NCBI GenBank assembly: GCA_963665265.2
Contig: OY762224.2
Span: forward strand, 1,674,001-1,738,000
Direction of reading: 5' to 3'
Source of the DNA: CAXXHQ01 sp963665265
Lineage (GTDB): Bacteria; Planctomycetota; Planctomycetia; Pirellulales; Thermoguttaceae
Length of the DNA stretch: 64,000 nucleotides
In this document: in pieces, positions 26,746 to 35,743 of the stretch
Numbering within the stretch: position 1 is the stretch's first letter
Layout of the letters: each line of letters opens with the position of its first letter
The notes under the pieces: generated by a model
The model's input: only the letters and a program-made list of their open reading frames with translations
Told to the model about the DNA's origin: nothing
Database searches by the model: none
Position numbers and translations under genes: made by a program

Positions 26746-28013
26746 ACGAACGAATTCTGTGCGTCGACGATGATCCCAGCGTTTTGCAAGCGTATCAACG
26801 CTCGCTGCGAAAACGCTATACTATCGAACCGGCTTTAGGCGGCGATGAGGCGATCGCGGCCGTCACCTCGCAAGGCCCCTACGCCGTCGTCGTTTGCGAC
26901 ATGCGGATGCCCGGTATGAACGGCGTGCAAACCCTCGCGAGAATTCGCGAAATCGCTCCCGATACGGTGCGCATGATGCTCACCGGAAACGCCGATCAAC
27001 AAACGGCCCTGGAGGCGGTGAACGAGGGACGCATTTTCCGCTTTATGAACAAGCCCTGCCCGCCCGAAGTCTTCGCCGCGGCCCTCGACGCCGGGCTCGA
27101 ACAATACCGCTTGATTACCGCCGAGAAAGAGCTCCTCTCGAAAACGCTTAGCGGAAGCGTGAAATTGCTCACCGACGTGCTCGGTCTTGTCAATCCCACC
27201 GCGTTCGGTCGCGCCTCGCGAGTGCAACGCATGGTCCGCGAAATATGCCGCGAAATGAAAGTCGAACGCTCGTGGCTCGTCGAGATCGCGGGTATGCTCT
27301 CTCAAATCGGATGCGTCTCAGTCCCCGAGGAAGTTCTGAGCAAAGTTTATAAACGACAACCGCTATCAAACGTCGAAGAGCGGGCGTTCAAAACGTATCC
27401 GCATACGGGACGCGACCTCCTCGTGAACATTCCTCGACTCGAGGAAGTGGCCGAGGTCGTCGCGCATCAAAACGATTCGTTCGAAGAGGAAGTAGACTCC
27501 TCCGACTCGCGAGCGGAAGACGTCATCGTCGGCGCGCATATTCTCAAAGTCGCTCTCGATTGGGATACGTTGCTCTCGGGCGGCGTGAGCGGCGACTTGG
27601 CGATGGCCGAGCTAAACGATAATAAAAAACTGTACGATCCGGATGTGCTCGACGCCCTCCGAAACGTCATGCACATCGAAGAGGTGCAAGTCGTGCGCAC
27701 CGTCCGGATCCACGATTTATTCGACGGAGCGGTCCTCGCCGACGACGTTCGCACGATCAAAGGAACCCTTCTGTGCGCGAAAGGTCAAGAAGTCACCCCG
27801 TCGCTTCGCGCGCGGTTGCGAAATTACGTCACGAACTTCGGCCTTGAGGCCCCGATTAAAATCTTCGTTCCGGCGAAAGTCGCCGAGCGTTTCGCCGACG
27901 AGGAGGAAAGCGAACGTTCGATCGGAAAAAAAACTGCTCCGCAAGAAAAAACCGATCCGAAATCCGACGCGGTCTCTTTCGCGAGTCTTTGGGCGAATCT
28001 AAAAGATGAATGA
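26742..28013 (+). CDS. Response regulator with degenerate HD/HD-GYP-like output
   Basis: This 423-residue protein has an intact receiver domain (CVDDDPSVL, 'VVCDMRMPGMNGVQTL', 'FMNKPCPPE'). The output domain keeps the HD-GYP layout but lacks catalytic residues: the HD pair is replaced by SQ in 'GMLSQIGCVSVPEEVL', and the HHExxxGxGYP stretch becomes 'AHQNDSFEEE'. It should not hydrolyse c-di-GMP; a binding or scaffold role is likely. C-terminal residues about 330-423 hold a further small domain and a charged tail. ATG 26742 overlaps the previous stop. Confidence 0.9.
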   Translation: MNERILCVDDDPSVLQAYQRSLRKRYTIEPALGGDEAIAAVTSQGPYAVVVCDMRMPGMNGVQTLARIREIAPDTVRMMLTGNADQQTALEAVNEGRIFRFMNKPCPPEVFAAALDAGLEQYRLITAEKELLSKTLSGSVKLLTDVLGLVNPTAFGRASRVQRMVREICREMKVERSWLVEIAGMLSQIGCVSVPEEVLSKVYKRQPLSNVEERAFKTYPHTGRDLLVNIPRLEEVAEVVAHQNDSFEEEVDSSDSRAEDVIVGAHILKVALDWDTLLSGGVSGDLAMAELNDNKKLYDPDVLDALRNVMHIEEVQVVRTVRIHDLFDGAVLADDVRTIKGTLLCAKGQEVTPSLRARLRNYVTNFGLEAPIKIFVPAKVAERFADEEESERSIGKKTAPQEKTDPKSDAVSFASLWANLKDE

Positions 28014-28079
28014 AGGGAAGACGCGGCGAATTAGTCCGTTTCAATGTAGCGTTCAAAGTGCAGGCAGGTTGAAAAGATC

Positions 28080-31000
28080 ATGATGGCGTCGAAAAGCAAA
28101 CGAATTCTCTACGTCGATGACGACAACGCGCTCGCCGCTTTGGCCAAAGTGCGGTTGGAAAAGCTCGGCTTCGAGGTGGAAGTCGCGCCGACCGTCGCGA
28201 TCGGCATGCGACGACTGCAAACGAGCTTTTTCGACGCGGCCGTCGTCGATCAAACTCTGCCCGACGGAAGCGGATTGGACCTCATTCGCGCCTGCACCCA
28301 AAAACTCGCCGGTTTAGTCGTCGTTATGGTGACGGGCACGGGAAACGAAATGATCGCCGTCGAGGCGATGAAAATGGGCGTGAAAGACTATTTGGTCAAA
28401 GATATGCAAGGCGGCTTTCTTAATCTGCTTCCCGTCGTCTTGTTCAGCGCCTTCGAGCAACAGCGGGTTCAGAACGATAAACGCCGCTTGGAGGAGGAGC
28501 TATGGAGCAACGAGGCGAAATTCCGCGCATTGGTTTCGAATATTCCAGGCGTCGTCTATAGCGCGCGCCCCGAGGAAATTCGGAAGATGACCTACCTCAG
28601 TCCCGGCTTCACGACCCTGACCGACTACTCCGTCGAAGAGTTCGCCGGTCGCACGGCCAGGCCTTTCGCCGAGGTGATTCATCCCGACGATCAGGAAAAA
28701 GTCCATTGGGCCGTCTATCACGCGCTGTGGGAACGAGGTTCGTTCAAAATTGAATATAGGGTCGTCGCCCGAAACGGCGATGCGCATTGGGTCAAAGACT
28801 GCGGACGAATCGTCGCGAACGCGATCGGAGATCCCGTCTCGATCGACGGCGTCATTACCGACGTCACCGATAAAAAAAGCGAAGAAGACCGGTTGGAGCT
28901 TATCCGCTTCTGCTACGATCACATGCCCGACTCGGTGATGTGGCATAATGCGGACGCGACCTTGTTCGACGTGAACGAAGCGGCGTGTAAACAACTCGGC
29001 TATTCGCGTGAAGAACTTTTGAATTTGAAGGTCTTTGACTTCGATCCGCGAATGGATCCGGAAACGTGGGAGAGGTATTGGAGATCGGCGCAGCGCCGGT
29101 CACGCAACCTATTTGAAACCGAGCTTCGCAAAAAAGACGGGAGCATGCTTCCGGTCGAAGTCACCGCGTATCACTTCATGTTCAAAGGCGAGGAGCACAG
29201 TTGCTCGTTCGCGCGGGATATATCCAATCGCAAACGCGCGAAAATGGAGATTGAAGCCGCGAAAGACGACCTTTCCTTATGGACCCGCGTCGCCGACGTC
29301 TTTTTGTCGGCAAAATACGAGGATACGTACAAAGGCGTCTTGGACGTCTTGCTTGAAGAGTTTCAAAGCAGTCTCGGCGTCTTCGGATTTATCGACGAAG
29401 ACGGCTCGCTGGTCGCCGCCTCGTTCACCAAGGAAGTGTGGCAGGAATGTCGCATGCCCGATAAAAAAATGCGATTCCCCCGCGAAACCTGGGGGAATTC
29501 GATCTGGGCCAAGTCCCTCCGTACGCAAGAGTCGATTCTCTTTAACGGAGCGGGACAAGTCCCTGAAGGACATCTGCCCATCGAACGTGTGATGTCAGTG
29601 CCCATCGTCTTTCAAAACGAAGTAATCGGCGTTTTCGTGCTTGCGAATAAAACATCCGATTACTCCGAAAAGGAGCTGGAGGCCTTGAAGCGGGTGGCTC
29701 GCTACATCTCGCCGGCCTTACACTCCCGAATCTCACGCGATCGCGAAGAAGTAAAGCGAGAGATCGTCGAACGAGAGATGCGCGCCAGCGCCAGGAAACT
29801 AGGCGAACGCGTAAAAGAGATGACCTGTTTGAGGGATGTCACCGAGCTATTGCAGGACGCGGACCTCTCCGAAAACGAAATCCTGCAAAAAATCGTCGAT
29901 GTCATTCCTACGGGTTTCCAATTTTCGGAAATCACCGAAGCCAGAATTCTCCTCGGAGAGCGAGCCTATGCCACGCTCAATTATCTGGAGACGGAATGGA
30001 AGTTGGCCTTGCCGATCGTCATCGGAGGCGCCCGCGCAGGCTCGCTAGAGGTTTGCTATAGAGAGCGACGCCGCGCCGAAAGCCAAGGCCCGTTTTTGCA
30101 GGAGGAAGTCGAATTGGCCGAGGCGATCGCCGATTGCATCGGCATGATGATCGCCAGAAATCGCGCCGACGCCGAAGCGAGCGAGCTAAATCGACGCATC
30201 GAATTCATTCTCGGCGCGAGTCGAACCGGATTGGACGTCATCGATTCCGAGTTCAATATGGTCTACGTCGACCCGGGATGGATGGCCTCCTACGGCCCCT
30301 TCGCCGGAAAAAAATGCTACGAATACTTCCATAAGCGGGATAACCCCTGCTCGGAATGCGTCTTTATCCAGGCCATGTTCTCGAAAAACGTCCGCGTCGC
30401 CGAATCAGTTATGGATCGTGAAGGGAATCGCCCCGTGCAGATCACGGCCATTCCGTTCAAGGACGAAAATGGCGAATGGCTTTACGCCGGCGTCTACATG
30501 GATATTTCGGAAAGAAAAAAAATCGAGGCCGAACTGGCCCAGTCCCATCGACTCGAAGCGGTCGGCCAACTCGCCGCCGGAATCGCCCACGAAATCAATA
30601 CCCCTACGCAATACGTCGGCGATAACGCGCGATTCCTGCAAGACGCCTTCAGCCAACTCAGCGAACTGTTGAATAAATTTGAAGCCCTCGTCGAATCGGC
30701 CAAACAAGGCGACGTTTCGGTCGAAGAAGTCGCTAAGCTCGAGAAGCAACTTTCCGAAAGCGATTGGGACTATTTGAGCGCGGAGATCCCCCGCGCCATC
30801 GAACAATCGCTCGAGGGCGTCGCTCGCGTTTCGACCATCGTTAAGGCGATGAAAGAATTCTCGCATCCGATGAACGAAGAAAAACGAGAGATCGACGTCG
30901 GGCGACTGTTGGAGAACGCCATTACCATTTCACGCAACGAGTGGAAGTACGTCGCCGAGGTCGAATTGGAAGTCGATCCGTTCCTGCCCCCCGTGCGCTG

Positions 31001-31418
31001 CCGTCCCGGCGAAATTAATCAAGTCTTTTTGAATTTGATCGTGAACGCCGCCCAGGCGATCGCCGAAAAATATGACCGCTCCGAGGAAAAACAAGGAAAA
31101 ATCCTAGTTCGCGCCGTAGGCATGAACGACTTCGTCGAAGTGCGGATCGAAGACAACGGGACCGGTATTCCCGAGTCGATTCGACATCGCGTGTTCGATC
31201 CGTTCTTTACGACCAAGGAAGTCGGAAAAGGAACGGGGCAAGGTCTCTCGCTCGTTCATTCGATCGTCGTGAAAAAACATGGCGGTGAAGTCGACTTGGA
31301 GACCAAACCCGGAGAGGGAACGACCTTCATCGTGCGGTTGCCGATCGTTCCGGCCGAGGAGGCTGCCTCGCTCGCCGACGAGCATGCCCCCCTTTCCGAA
31401 GAAACGAGTCCCAAATAA
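28080..31418 (+). CDS. Large REC-PAS-PAS-GAF-GAF-PAS hybrid sensor kinase
   Basis: This 1112-residue soluble protein carries an N-terminal receiver domain (LYVDDDNALAALA, 'AAVVDQTLPDGSG', 'YLVKDMQ'). Two PAS domains with C-terminal caps follow (about 150-265 and 275-395), then a GAF domain (about 410-560, 'FQSSLGVFGFIDEDGSL'), a second GAF-like region (about 590-715), and a PAS with CSECVF. The kinase core has His in AAGIAHEINTPTQYVGDN, N box 'NLIVNAAQAI' and G2 'GKGTGQGLSLVHS'. Its kinase core is a close paralogue of the one at 22203, even at DNA level. The N-terminal receiver suggests it receives phosphate or is feedback controlled. Confidence 0.94.
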   Translation: MMASKSKRILYVDDDNALAALAKVRLEKLGFEVEVAPTVAIGMRRLQTSFFDAAVVDQTLPDGSGLDLIRACTQKLAGLVVVMVTGTGNEMIAVEAMKMGVKDYLVKDMQGGFLNLLPVVLFSAFEQQRVQNDKRRLEEELWSNEAKFRALVSNIPGVVYSARPEEIRKMTYLSPGFTTLTDYSVEEFAGRTARPFAEVIHPDDQEKVHWAVYHALWERGSFKIEYRVVARNGDAHWVKDCGRIVANAIGDPVSIDGVITDVTDKKSEEDRLELIRFCYDHMPDSVMWHNADATLFDVNEAACKQLGYSREELLNLKVFDFDPRMDPETWERYWRSAQRRSRNLFETELRKKDGSMLPVEVTAYHFMFKGEEHSCSFARDISNRKRAKMEIEAAKDDLSLWTRVADVFLSAKYEDTYKGVLDVLLEEFQSSLGVFGFIDEDGSLVAASFTKEVWQECRMPDKKMRFPRETWGNSIWAKSLRTQESILFNGAGQVPEGHLPIERVMSVPIVFQNEVIGVFVLANKTSDYSEKELEALKRVARYISPALHSRISRDREEVKREIVEREMRASARKLGERVKEMTCLRDVTELLQDADLSENEILQKIVDVIPTGFQFSEITEARILLGERAYATLNYLETEWKLALPIVIGGARAGSLEVCYRERRRAESQGPFLQEEVELAEAIADCIGMMIARNRADAEASELNRRIEFILGASRTGLDVIDSEFNMVYVDPGWMASYGPFAGKKCYEYFHKRDNPCSECVFIQAMFSKNVRVAESVMDREGNRPVQITAIPFKDENGEWLYAGVYMDISERKKIEAELAQSHRLEAVGQLAAGIAHEINTPTQYVGDNARFLQDAFSQLSELLNKFEALVESAKQGDVSVEEVAKLEKQLSESDWDYLSAEIPRAIEQSLEGVARVSTIVKAMKEFSHPMNEEKREIDVGRLLENAITISRNEWKYVAEVELEVDPFLPPVRCRPGEINQVFLNLIVNAAQAIAEKYDRSEEKQGKILVRAVGMNDFVEVRIEDNGTGIPESIRHRVFDPFFTTKEVGKGTGQGLSLVHSIVVKKHGGEVDLETKPGEGTTFIVRLPIVPAEEAASLADEHAPLSEETSPK

Positions 31419-31428
31419 GGAGCGAATC

Positions 31429-32148
31429 ATGAAGCCCACCGTTCTAATCGTCGACGACGACGAAAATATCTTGCATGGCCTTTCACGAACGTTGTTTCGC
31501 CAACCGTATCTGCTGTTAACGGCGAAATCCGGCGATGAAGCGCAATGGATCTGCAAAACCCGATCGGTGGACGTCATCGTCTCCGACGACCAAATGCCCG
31601 GCATCTCGGGCGGCGAACTCTTGGCTTGGGTCGCCGAACTGTTTCCCGACGTCGTGCGAATCATGCTAACCGGCAACGCCAGCGCGTCGTTGGCCATTCG
31701 AGCGATTAACGACGGTCGCGTGCATAATTTCTTCACCAAACCGTGCGATGACGTGCAACTCGCCATTGCGATTCGTAAAGGAATCGAGATGCGCGCGCTA
31801 ACCGCTGAGAATCGCAGACTCACCGAAGCGAATCGTCGCCAGAGCGCCGATGTCCGACTCTTGGCCGAGCGACTTCAGACCTTGGGCGAGTTGGTCGATC
31901 AAGTTACGTGCGGCGCCTACAGCCGTCCGACGAAATCGGATGCGGCTTTCGGGGCCGAGTATTCTGAGACGACTGCTTCGACCGACAAAATCTTGGGACA
32001 AATTCAAGCCGGCGTTGCCGAAGCGAAAAAAATCGTCGGCGCTGTCCTTAACGGCTTGCCGGTTTCAAACGGCGCCGATTTGAACCCGCCCGCACCCTAT
32101 GACGCCGCTTTGGCCGAAGTGGACGTCGAATCCGGCGCAACCGCCTGA
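31429..32148 (+). CDS. Response regulator with coiled-coil C-terminus
   Basis: This 239-residue protein has a receiver domain with LIVDDDENIL, phospho-acceptor in 'VIVSDDQMPGISGGELL' and 'FFTKPCDD'. A long helical/coiled segment ('AENRRLTEANRRQSADVRLLAERLQTL') and an acidic, disordered-looking tail follow; there is no DNA-binding or enzymatic output. ATG 31429 is preceded by AAGGAG, 10 bp after the stop of the hybrid kinase, and ends the operon. It may pass or buffer phosphate within the cluster. Confidence 0.92.
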   Translation: MKPTVLIVDDDENILHGLSRTLFRQPYLLLTAKSGDEAQWICKTRSVDVIVSDDQMPGISGGELLAWVAELFPDVVRIMLTGNASASLAIRAINDGRVHNFFTKPCDDVQLAIAIRKGIEMRALTAENRRLTEANRRQSADVRLLAERLQTLGELVDQVTCGAYSRPTKSDAAFGAEYSETTASTDKILGQIQAGVAEAKKIVGAVLNGLPVSNGADLNPPAPYDAALAEVDVESGATA

Positions 32149-32324
32149 GAACGTTTTCCGTCGTAACTTCTTGAATGCGAAGAGAAAACCGTCGCCCATT
32201 TCTCCGCGAAAAAGCGCGCCGTCGGGGTTGACAATCCGCCCCGTGTCGGCGAAGATTACTCACTTACGTCGGCGGAGTTTCCCCCTTTTGGGGCTGGAGT
32301 CGCTCTGCTCCGCCTTCCGTATTC

Positions 32325-32397
<73 letters not shown>

Positions 32398-32516
32398 TTT
32401 TTCTTTTCTTGTGTCTACCGTTCCGCCGCAAACTTCTTCGATGGTTGACGCCTGTTCAGCGGTGTGATAAATTGCTGAAGTCTTATCCATTGCATTTCGT
32501 ATTCAGGGGGAGCGTC

Positions 32517-34361
32517 ATGCGCCACGTCGTTCTAGCCGTAGCGTTATTCTTATGCGCTGTTGAGCTATGCTTGGGCGAAGTTCGAACATGGAGCGATTCC
32601 AGCGGTTTCTTCACGTTAAAAGCCGAATATCTCAAGCGTGACGGCGACGACGTTCAGCTGCGCAAAGACGACGGGAGCGAAGTTTCTTTGCCGATCGAAA
32701 AGCTCAGCGTTGCCGACCGGAACTTTATTATTGCGGCGGATGCTGCGGCGAAATCGAAACAATCGAACGTTTCCCAGCAAGTCGGCGCAAAAGAAAAGAG
32801 CGGCAAATCGAGTCCGCTCCCTGATCCTGGAGCAGGCAAGCTGGCTACTTTAATTGAAAAGGTCGAACCTGCTGTCGTCATTATTGAAACGAACTTTACG
32901 CGAGGAAGCGGCGCGGTTATCAGCGACGAGGGGCTAATTGTTTCCAGTCTTCATTTGTTTCGAGACGCTGAGCGGGTGCAAGCGGTTTTTAAAAGCGGAA
33001 AGCGATTACCGATTGTCGGCTATGTTGCGGTCAGTCCAGGCGAGGATCTGATCGTTTTGAAAGCCTCTACGGATGAAAAATTGCCGTTTTTGCCGATCGC
33101 CGCTAAGCTCCCTAAAAAAGGCGAGAATGTTGCCGCGTTTGGCGCGCCGAAAGGTTTTCTTTTTTCAGTTACGCCTGGAATCGTCGGCTCCGTTCGCAAA
33201 GGAGCCGATCTATGGGAGATAGTCGGCGATGTCCTTCTTGGGTTGGGCTTTAGTATGGACAGCGTTTGGATTCAGACGTCCGCCCGCTTTTCTCCCGGCA
33301 ATTGCGGCGGCCCCTTGGTGAATATGGACGGCGAAATTGTCGGCGTTAATGCGTGGCGTCATGCCGATGGAGATGGTTTGAACTTTGCCGCATTTGCCGG
33401 CCAAATCCAACCGCTGATCAAAACGGCAAGCAAAAAACCGATTCTTTTTAGCGCGAAGAATCCTGTATTTGTCGGCGGAGATCAACAGCGGCAAGCTGGT
33501 ATTCAAAACAAAGGCGTTCAAGCGCCGGTTGCTCCGCCGATCGGCGGGCTTGTCGGAGCGAAGCCGCCGGTGGATCCGGCGGAGGAGGATGATAATGCGG
33601 CGAGTCTCCCGGTGTACATCAAGCTGCCTTCGGGAATGGTCGTGGATGAAGAGGATCTAGAATTGCCGTTTGATTGGCAAACTCGCTTTTTTCCGGACAA
33701 CAACGTGTTTGTGAAAAAATACAGCGGAGCCGATGCTATAGCGGGTATTTTTACGGTGGAGAATTCCCGGCTAAACGGTTGCGCGGCGACCCTCTACGAG
33801 GACGGCGATCTTAAATCAGCGGCCTTTTATAACAATGCCTTGAAACATGGAACGCTACGTTATTGGGAAGAAAAACACGTGCGAGTTCTGTTTGCGAATT
33901 ATAAGAGCGGAAAAAAAGACGGCGTCTTGTGCTTCTTCGAGCGAGGCGTCCCAAGATTGGTTCAAGAATGGAAGCGTGATAAGCTGTCGGCGGAATACAT
34001 CGTGAACGTCGCGAACGGAGCCTTTGTAGTGGGAAAAAGCGATTCGCTGAGCGGTTCAGATCGTAAGGCGTTTGATAAGTCCAAAAATGAGCTTGCGAGA
34101 GTGGAAGCGTTAATCGCTGAAAATGAACAGATGATCAAAAGGGAGATGGCGCCCCTTTCGAGAAAAGCGGAGGAGCAAGATAAAAGGGAACGCGGCGCGA
34201 AAGTGACGAAGAATATCCGCGATGGAATGCTGGATCGAGTGGATTATCACAATGCGGTGAAATCGGAGGACGCCCAAAACCAGTGGCGCCAAACGCTGCA
34301 AAGCGCCGTTAAATATCAAACCAATATTTTGCGACCGGTGAAGGCGAAAGACTTGCAGTGA
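32517..34361 (+). CDS. Secreted SHD1 / trypsin-like protease with Cys in place of catalytic Ser
   Basis: This 614-residue exported protein (ATG 32517 with AGGGGGAG upstream) has a signal peptide ending CLGEV. An SHD1 domain follows (about 23-72, 'RTWSDSSGFFTLKAEYL'), then a trypsin/HtrA-like domain with His146 in 'SLHLF', Asp177 in 'GEDLIVL' and 'SPGNCGGPLVN', where the usual GNSGG Ser is Cys263. The C-terminal half carries MORN-like repeats ('GDLKSAAFYNNALKHGTLRYW', 'SGKKDGVLCFFERG') and a helical tail. It could be a cysteine-type chymotrypsin-fold protease or a ligand-binding pseudoprotease. A/T-ending codons look more frequent here than in the signalling operon. It sits right after tRNA-Lys. 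Confidence 0.9.
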   Translation: MRHVVLAVALFLCAVELCLGEVRTWSDSSGFFTLKAEYLKRDGDDVQLRKDDGSEVSLPIEKLSVADRNFIIAADAAAKSKQSNVSQQVGAKEKSGKSSPLPDPGAGKLATLIEKVEPAVVIIETNFTRGSGAVISDEGLIVSSLHLFRDAERVQAVFKSGKRLPIVGYVAVSPGEDLIVLKASTDEKLPFLPIAAKLPKKGENVAAFGAPKGFLFSVTPGIVGSVRKGADLWEIVGDVLLGLGFSMDSVWIQTSARFSPGNCGGPLVNMDGEIVGVNAWRHADGDGLNFAAFAGQIQPLIKTASKKPILFSAKNPVFVGGDQQRQAGIQNKGVQAPVAPPIGGLVGAKPPVDPAEEDDNAASLPVYIKLPSGMVVDEEDLELPFDWQTRFFPDNNVFVKKYSGADAIAGIFTVENSRLNGCAATLYEDGDLKSAAFYNNALKHGTLRYWEEKHVRVLFANYKSGKKDGVLCFFERGVPRLVQEWKRDKLSAEYIVNVANGAFVVGKSDSLSGSDRKAFDKSKNELARVEALIAENEQMIKREMAPLSRKAEEQDKRERGAKVTKNIRDGMLDRVDYHNAVKSEDAQNQWRQTLQSAVKYQTNILRPVKAKDLQ

Positions 34362-34418
34362 CTTTGGTTGATCGTATTTACCGCAAAGAGCTAGAAGCTA
34401 TTGAAAGAGGTTGTCGCA

Positions 34419-34814
34419 TTACTTGGCGATGGCCGTCTTCAAAACAAGCGTTTGAGCGGTTTGCCGCTTGGATGAGGTTTTGCGGGATGGGGACGCTCTT
34501 TGAACGACGAATTTTCCGCCGGCTGCCGCAAAGGCTCGGATGAGTTGATCCATTGAGACGTCCGACGCGGCGCGTTCGATTTTTACAATGCGAGGTTGAC
34601 TTGTTTTGAGTCGAACTCCTAGTTCTTTTTGAGAAATATTGCCTGCTTCGCGTTGTTTGCGAATCGCCAAGGCGATTTCAGTTCGCGCGTCGAGTAGTTG
34701 GCGTTCTTCTTCGCTCATGTTGAGAAAATCAGCGGCGTCGCCGATTTTCCAGCCTGCCGCTTGCAAGGCTTTTCGCTTCGCCGCGTTCATCGGTTTCGTG
34801 GCGGTTTTTTTCAT
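34419..34814 (-). CDS. XRE-family antitoxin (HigA-like)
   Basis: This 131-residue protein has a helix-turn-helix of the XRE type, 'ISQKELGVRLKTSQPRIVKIERAASDVSMDQLIRAFAAAGGKF' (about residues 60-102), flanked by charged tails. It lies 4 bp after the toxin gene in the toxin-first order typical of higBA modules. It likely neutralises the toxin and binds the operon promoter as co-repressor. Confidence 0.9.
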   Translation of the reverse strand: MKKTATKPMNAAKRKALQAAGWKIGDAADFLNMSEEERQLLDARTEIALAIRKQREAGNISQKELGVRLKTSQPRIVKIERAASDVSMDQLIRAFAAAGGKFVVQRASPSRKTSSKRQTAQTLVLKTAIAK

Positions 34815-34818
34815 GGCA

Positions 34819-35190
34819 TTACTCCGTTTTGGCGACGGCGTCGTAGCGCTTGATTCGTCTTTTGCATCGCACGATGACTTCGTCTGGAATCTGTTGGGTT
34901 TTTTTGGCGTAAACGTCCAGTATTACGATAGCGTCCGGATCAACCCTGTATACAATGCGCCAATTGTGTTCGGCGTCCCGAATTCTCAAAGCGCCGCAAC
35001 GTGGCCCGACGTTTGGTAGCGGTTCGGCCTGCGGCATTCCCAATTGTTCGCCTTCCTGAAGAAGTCGAAGTAACATTCCCGCTTCTTGTCTGCCTTCCAA
35101 AGTAAACGGCGGCGTTTTAACGTCTCCGTGCAGCCAAGCCAATTCTTTTCGAGGTTGCGTTGCTCTGTCTTTGTTACGAGATGTGGGCAT
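34819..35190 (-). CDS. HigB/RelE-superfamily toxin (Gp49-like)
   Basis: This 123-residue protein contains 'LAWLHGDVKTPPFTLEGRQEAGMLLRLLQEGEQLGMPQAEPLPNVG', then 'LRIRDAEHNWRIVYRVDPDAIVILDVYAKKTQQIP'. This matches the phage-Gp49/HigB-type toxins that cleave ribosome-bound mRNA. It is the first gene of the pair, behind a consensus promoter. Start 35190 has GGAGAGG upstream. Confidence 0.9.
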   Translation of the reverse strand: MPTSRNKDRATQPRKELAWLHGDVKTPPFTLEGRQEAGMLLRLLQEGEQLGMPQAEPLPNVGPRCGALRIRDAEHNWRIVYRVDPDAIVILDVYAKKTQQIPDEVIVRCKRRIKRYDAVAKTE

Positions 35191-35220
35191 GCCCGGCCTC
35201 TCCGTCGGGAGACTAGGTGA

Positions 35221-35249
35221 ATTATATACCAGATACGATATAATGTCAA
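35221..35249 (-). promoter_or_regulatory. Consensus sigma-70-type promoter with operator-like inverted repeat
   Basis: On the minus strand, TTGACA and TATAAT are exact consensus hexamers separated by 17 bp, ending 31 bp before the toxin start codon. An inverted repeat ATTATAT...ATATAAT overlaps the -10 region and could be the antitoxin operator, giving tight autorepression of a very strong promoter. Confidence 0.85.
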
Positions 35250-35343
35250 CTCTTGGCGGGACTGGGGTTTCAACGCAAATATTCGGTCGCGCCGTGGAAT
35301 TGAGAGCGACGCCGTTTCAACTGCCCGCCCTCGCCGCATCCCA

Positions 35344-35555
35344 ATAAAAAAGGCCGCGCAAAACGATCTGGGCTGTTCGCGCGGCCGACATGTCTCGCCC
35401 TCGAGGGCCCGGCTTCAAACGCGGTTTCTCTTCGCCGGTGCGGCCGTGATTAGTTTGGCCGGTTCCTTCCCGTTTCGAGGGAAACGATCTCTTTGCGGCG
35501 CCGAAATCCGAGGTTTGAAAAGTGTTTGTGGCTCGGGGTGGATGAGACAGCTACA
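35344..35555 (-). ncRNA. Putative structured RNA with intrinsic terminator (6S-like rod)
   Basis: On the minus strand about 210 nt can fold into a long rod. A closing stem TGTCTC/GAGACA (35544-35549 with 35391-35396) is followed by TTCAAAC/GTTTGAA and further helices up to a terminal hairpin GTTTCCC...GAAAC. It ends in a GC-rich stem (GGCCGCGC/GCGCGGCC) and TTTTTT at 35346-35351. The layout resembles 6S RNA: closing stem, open middle, terminal stem, own terminator. The sequence match to 6S is not proven. No ORF explains the region. The 35556-35743 part upstream shows no gene. Confidence 0.4.
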
Positions 35556-35743
35556 TGCATATTAGTCACGCACTTCTTATTTTGCTACCCGCCGATTTAG
35601 CGGGCGCGACCGTTTTAACCGTATTCTTACGACCCGACGCGATCCGTATAACCTGATTCCCGGCCGTCTGTCATGCGTTTTCCGTGCTAGCATTGCTTAG
35701 AAATATTTGCGCTCATTCCGCGCGCCCGTTAGCATGTAAATTA

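Noticed and set aside
35344..35555. SRP RNA, RNase P RNA or tmRNA
   Set aside because: GGGAAGGAACCGG faintly resembles the SRP tip, but the GGTCAGG...GCAGCC motif is absent; conserved RNase P and tmRNA ends are also absent.
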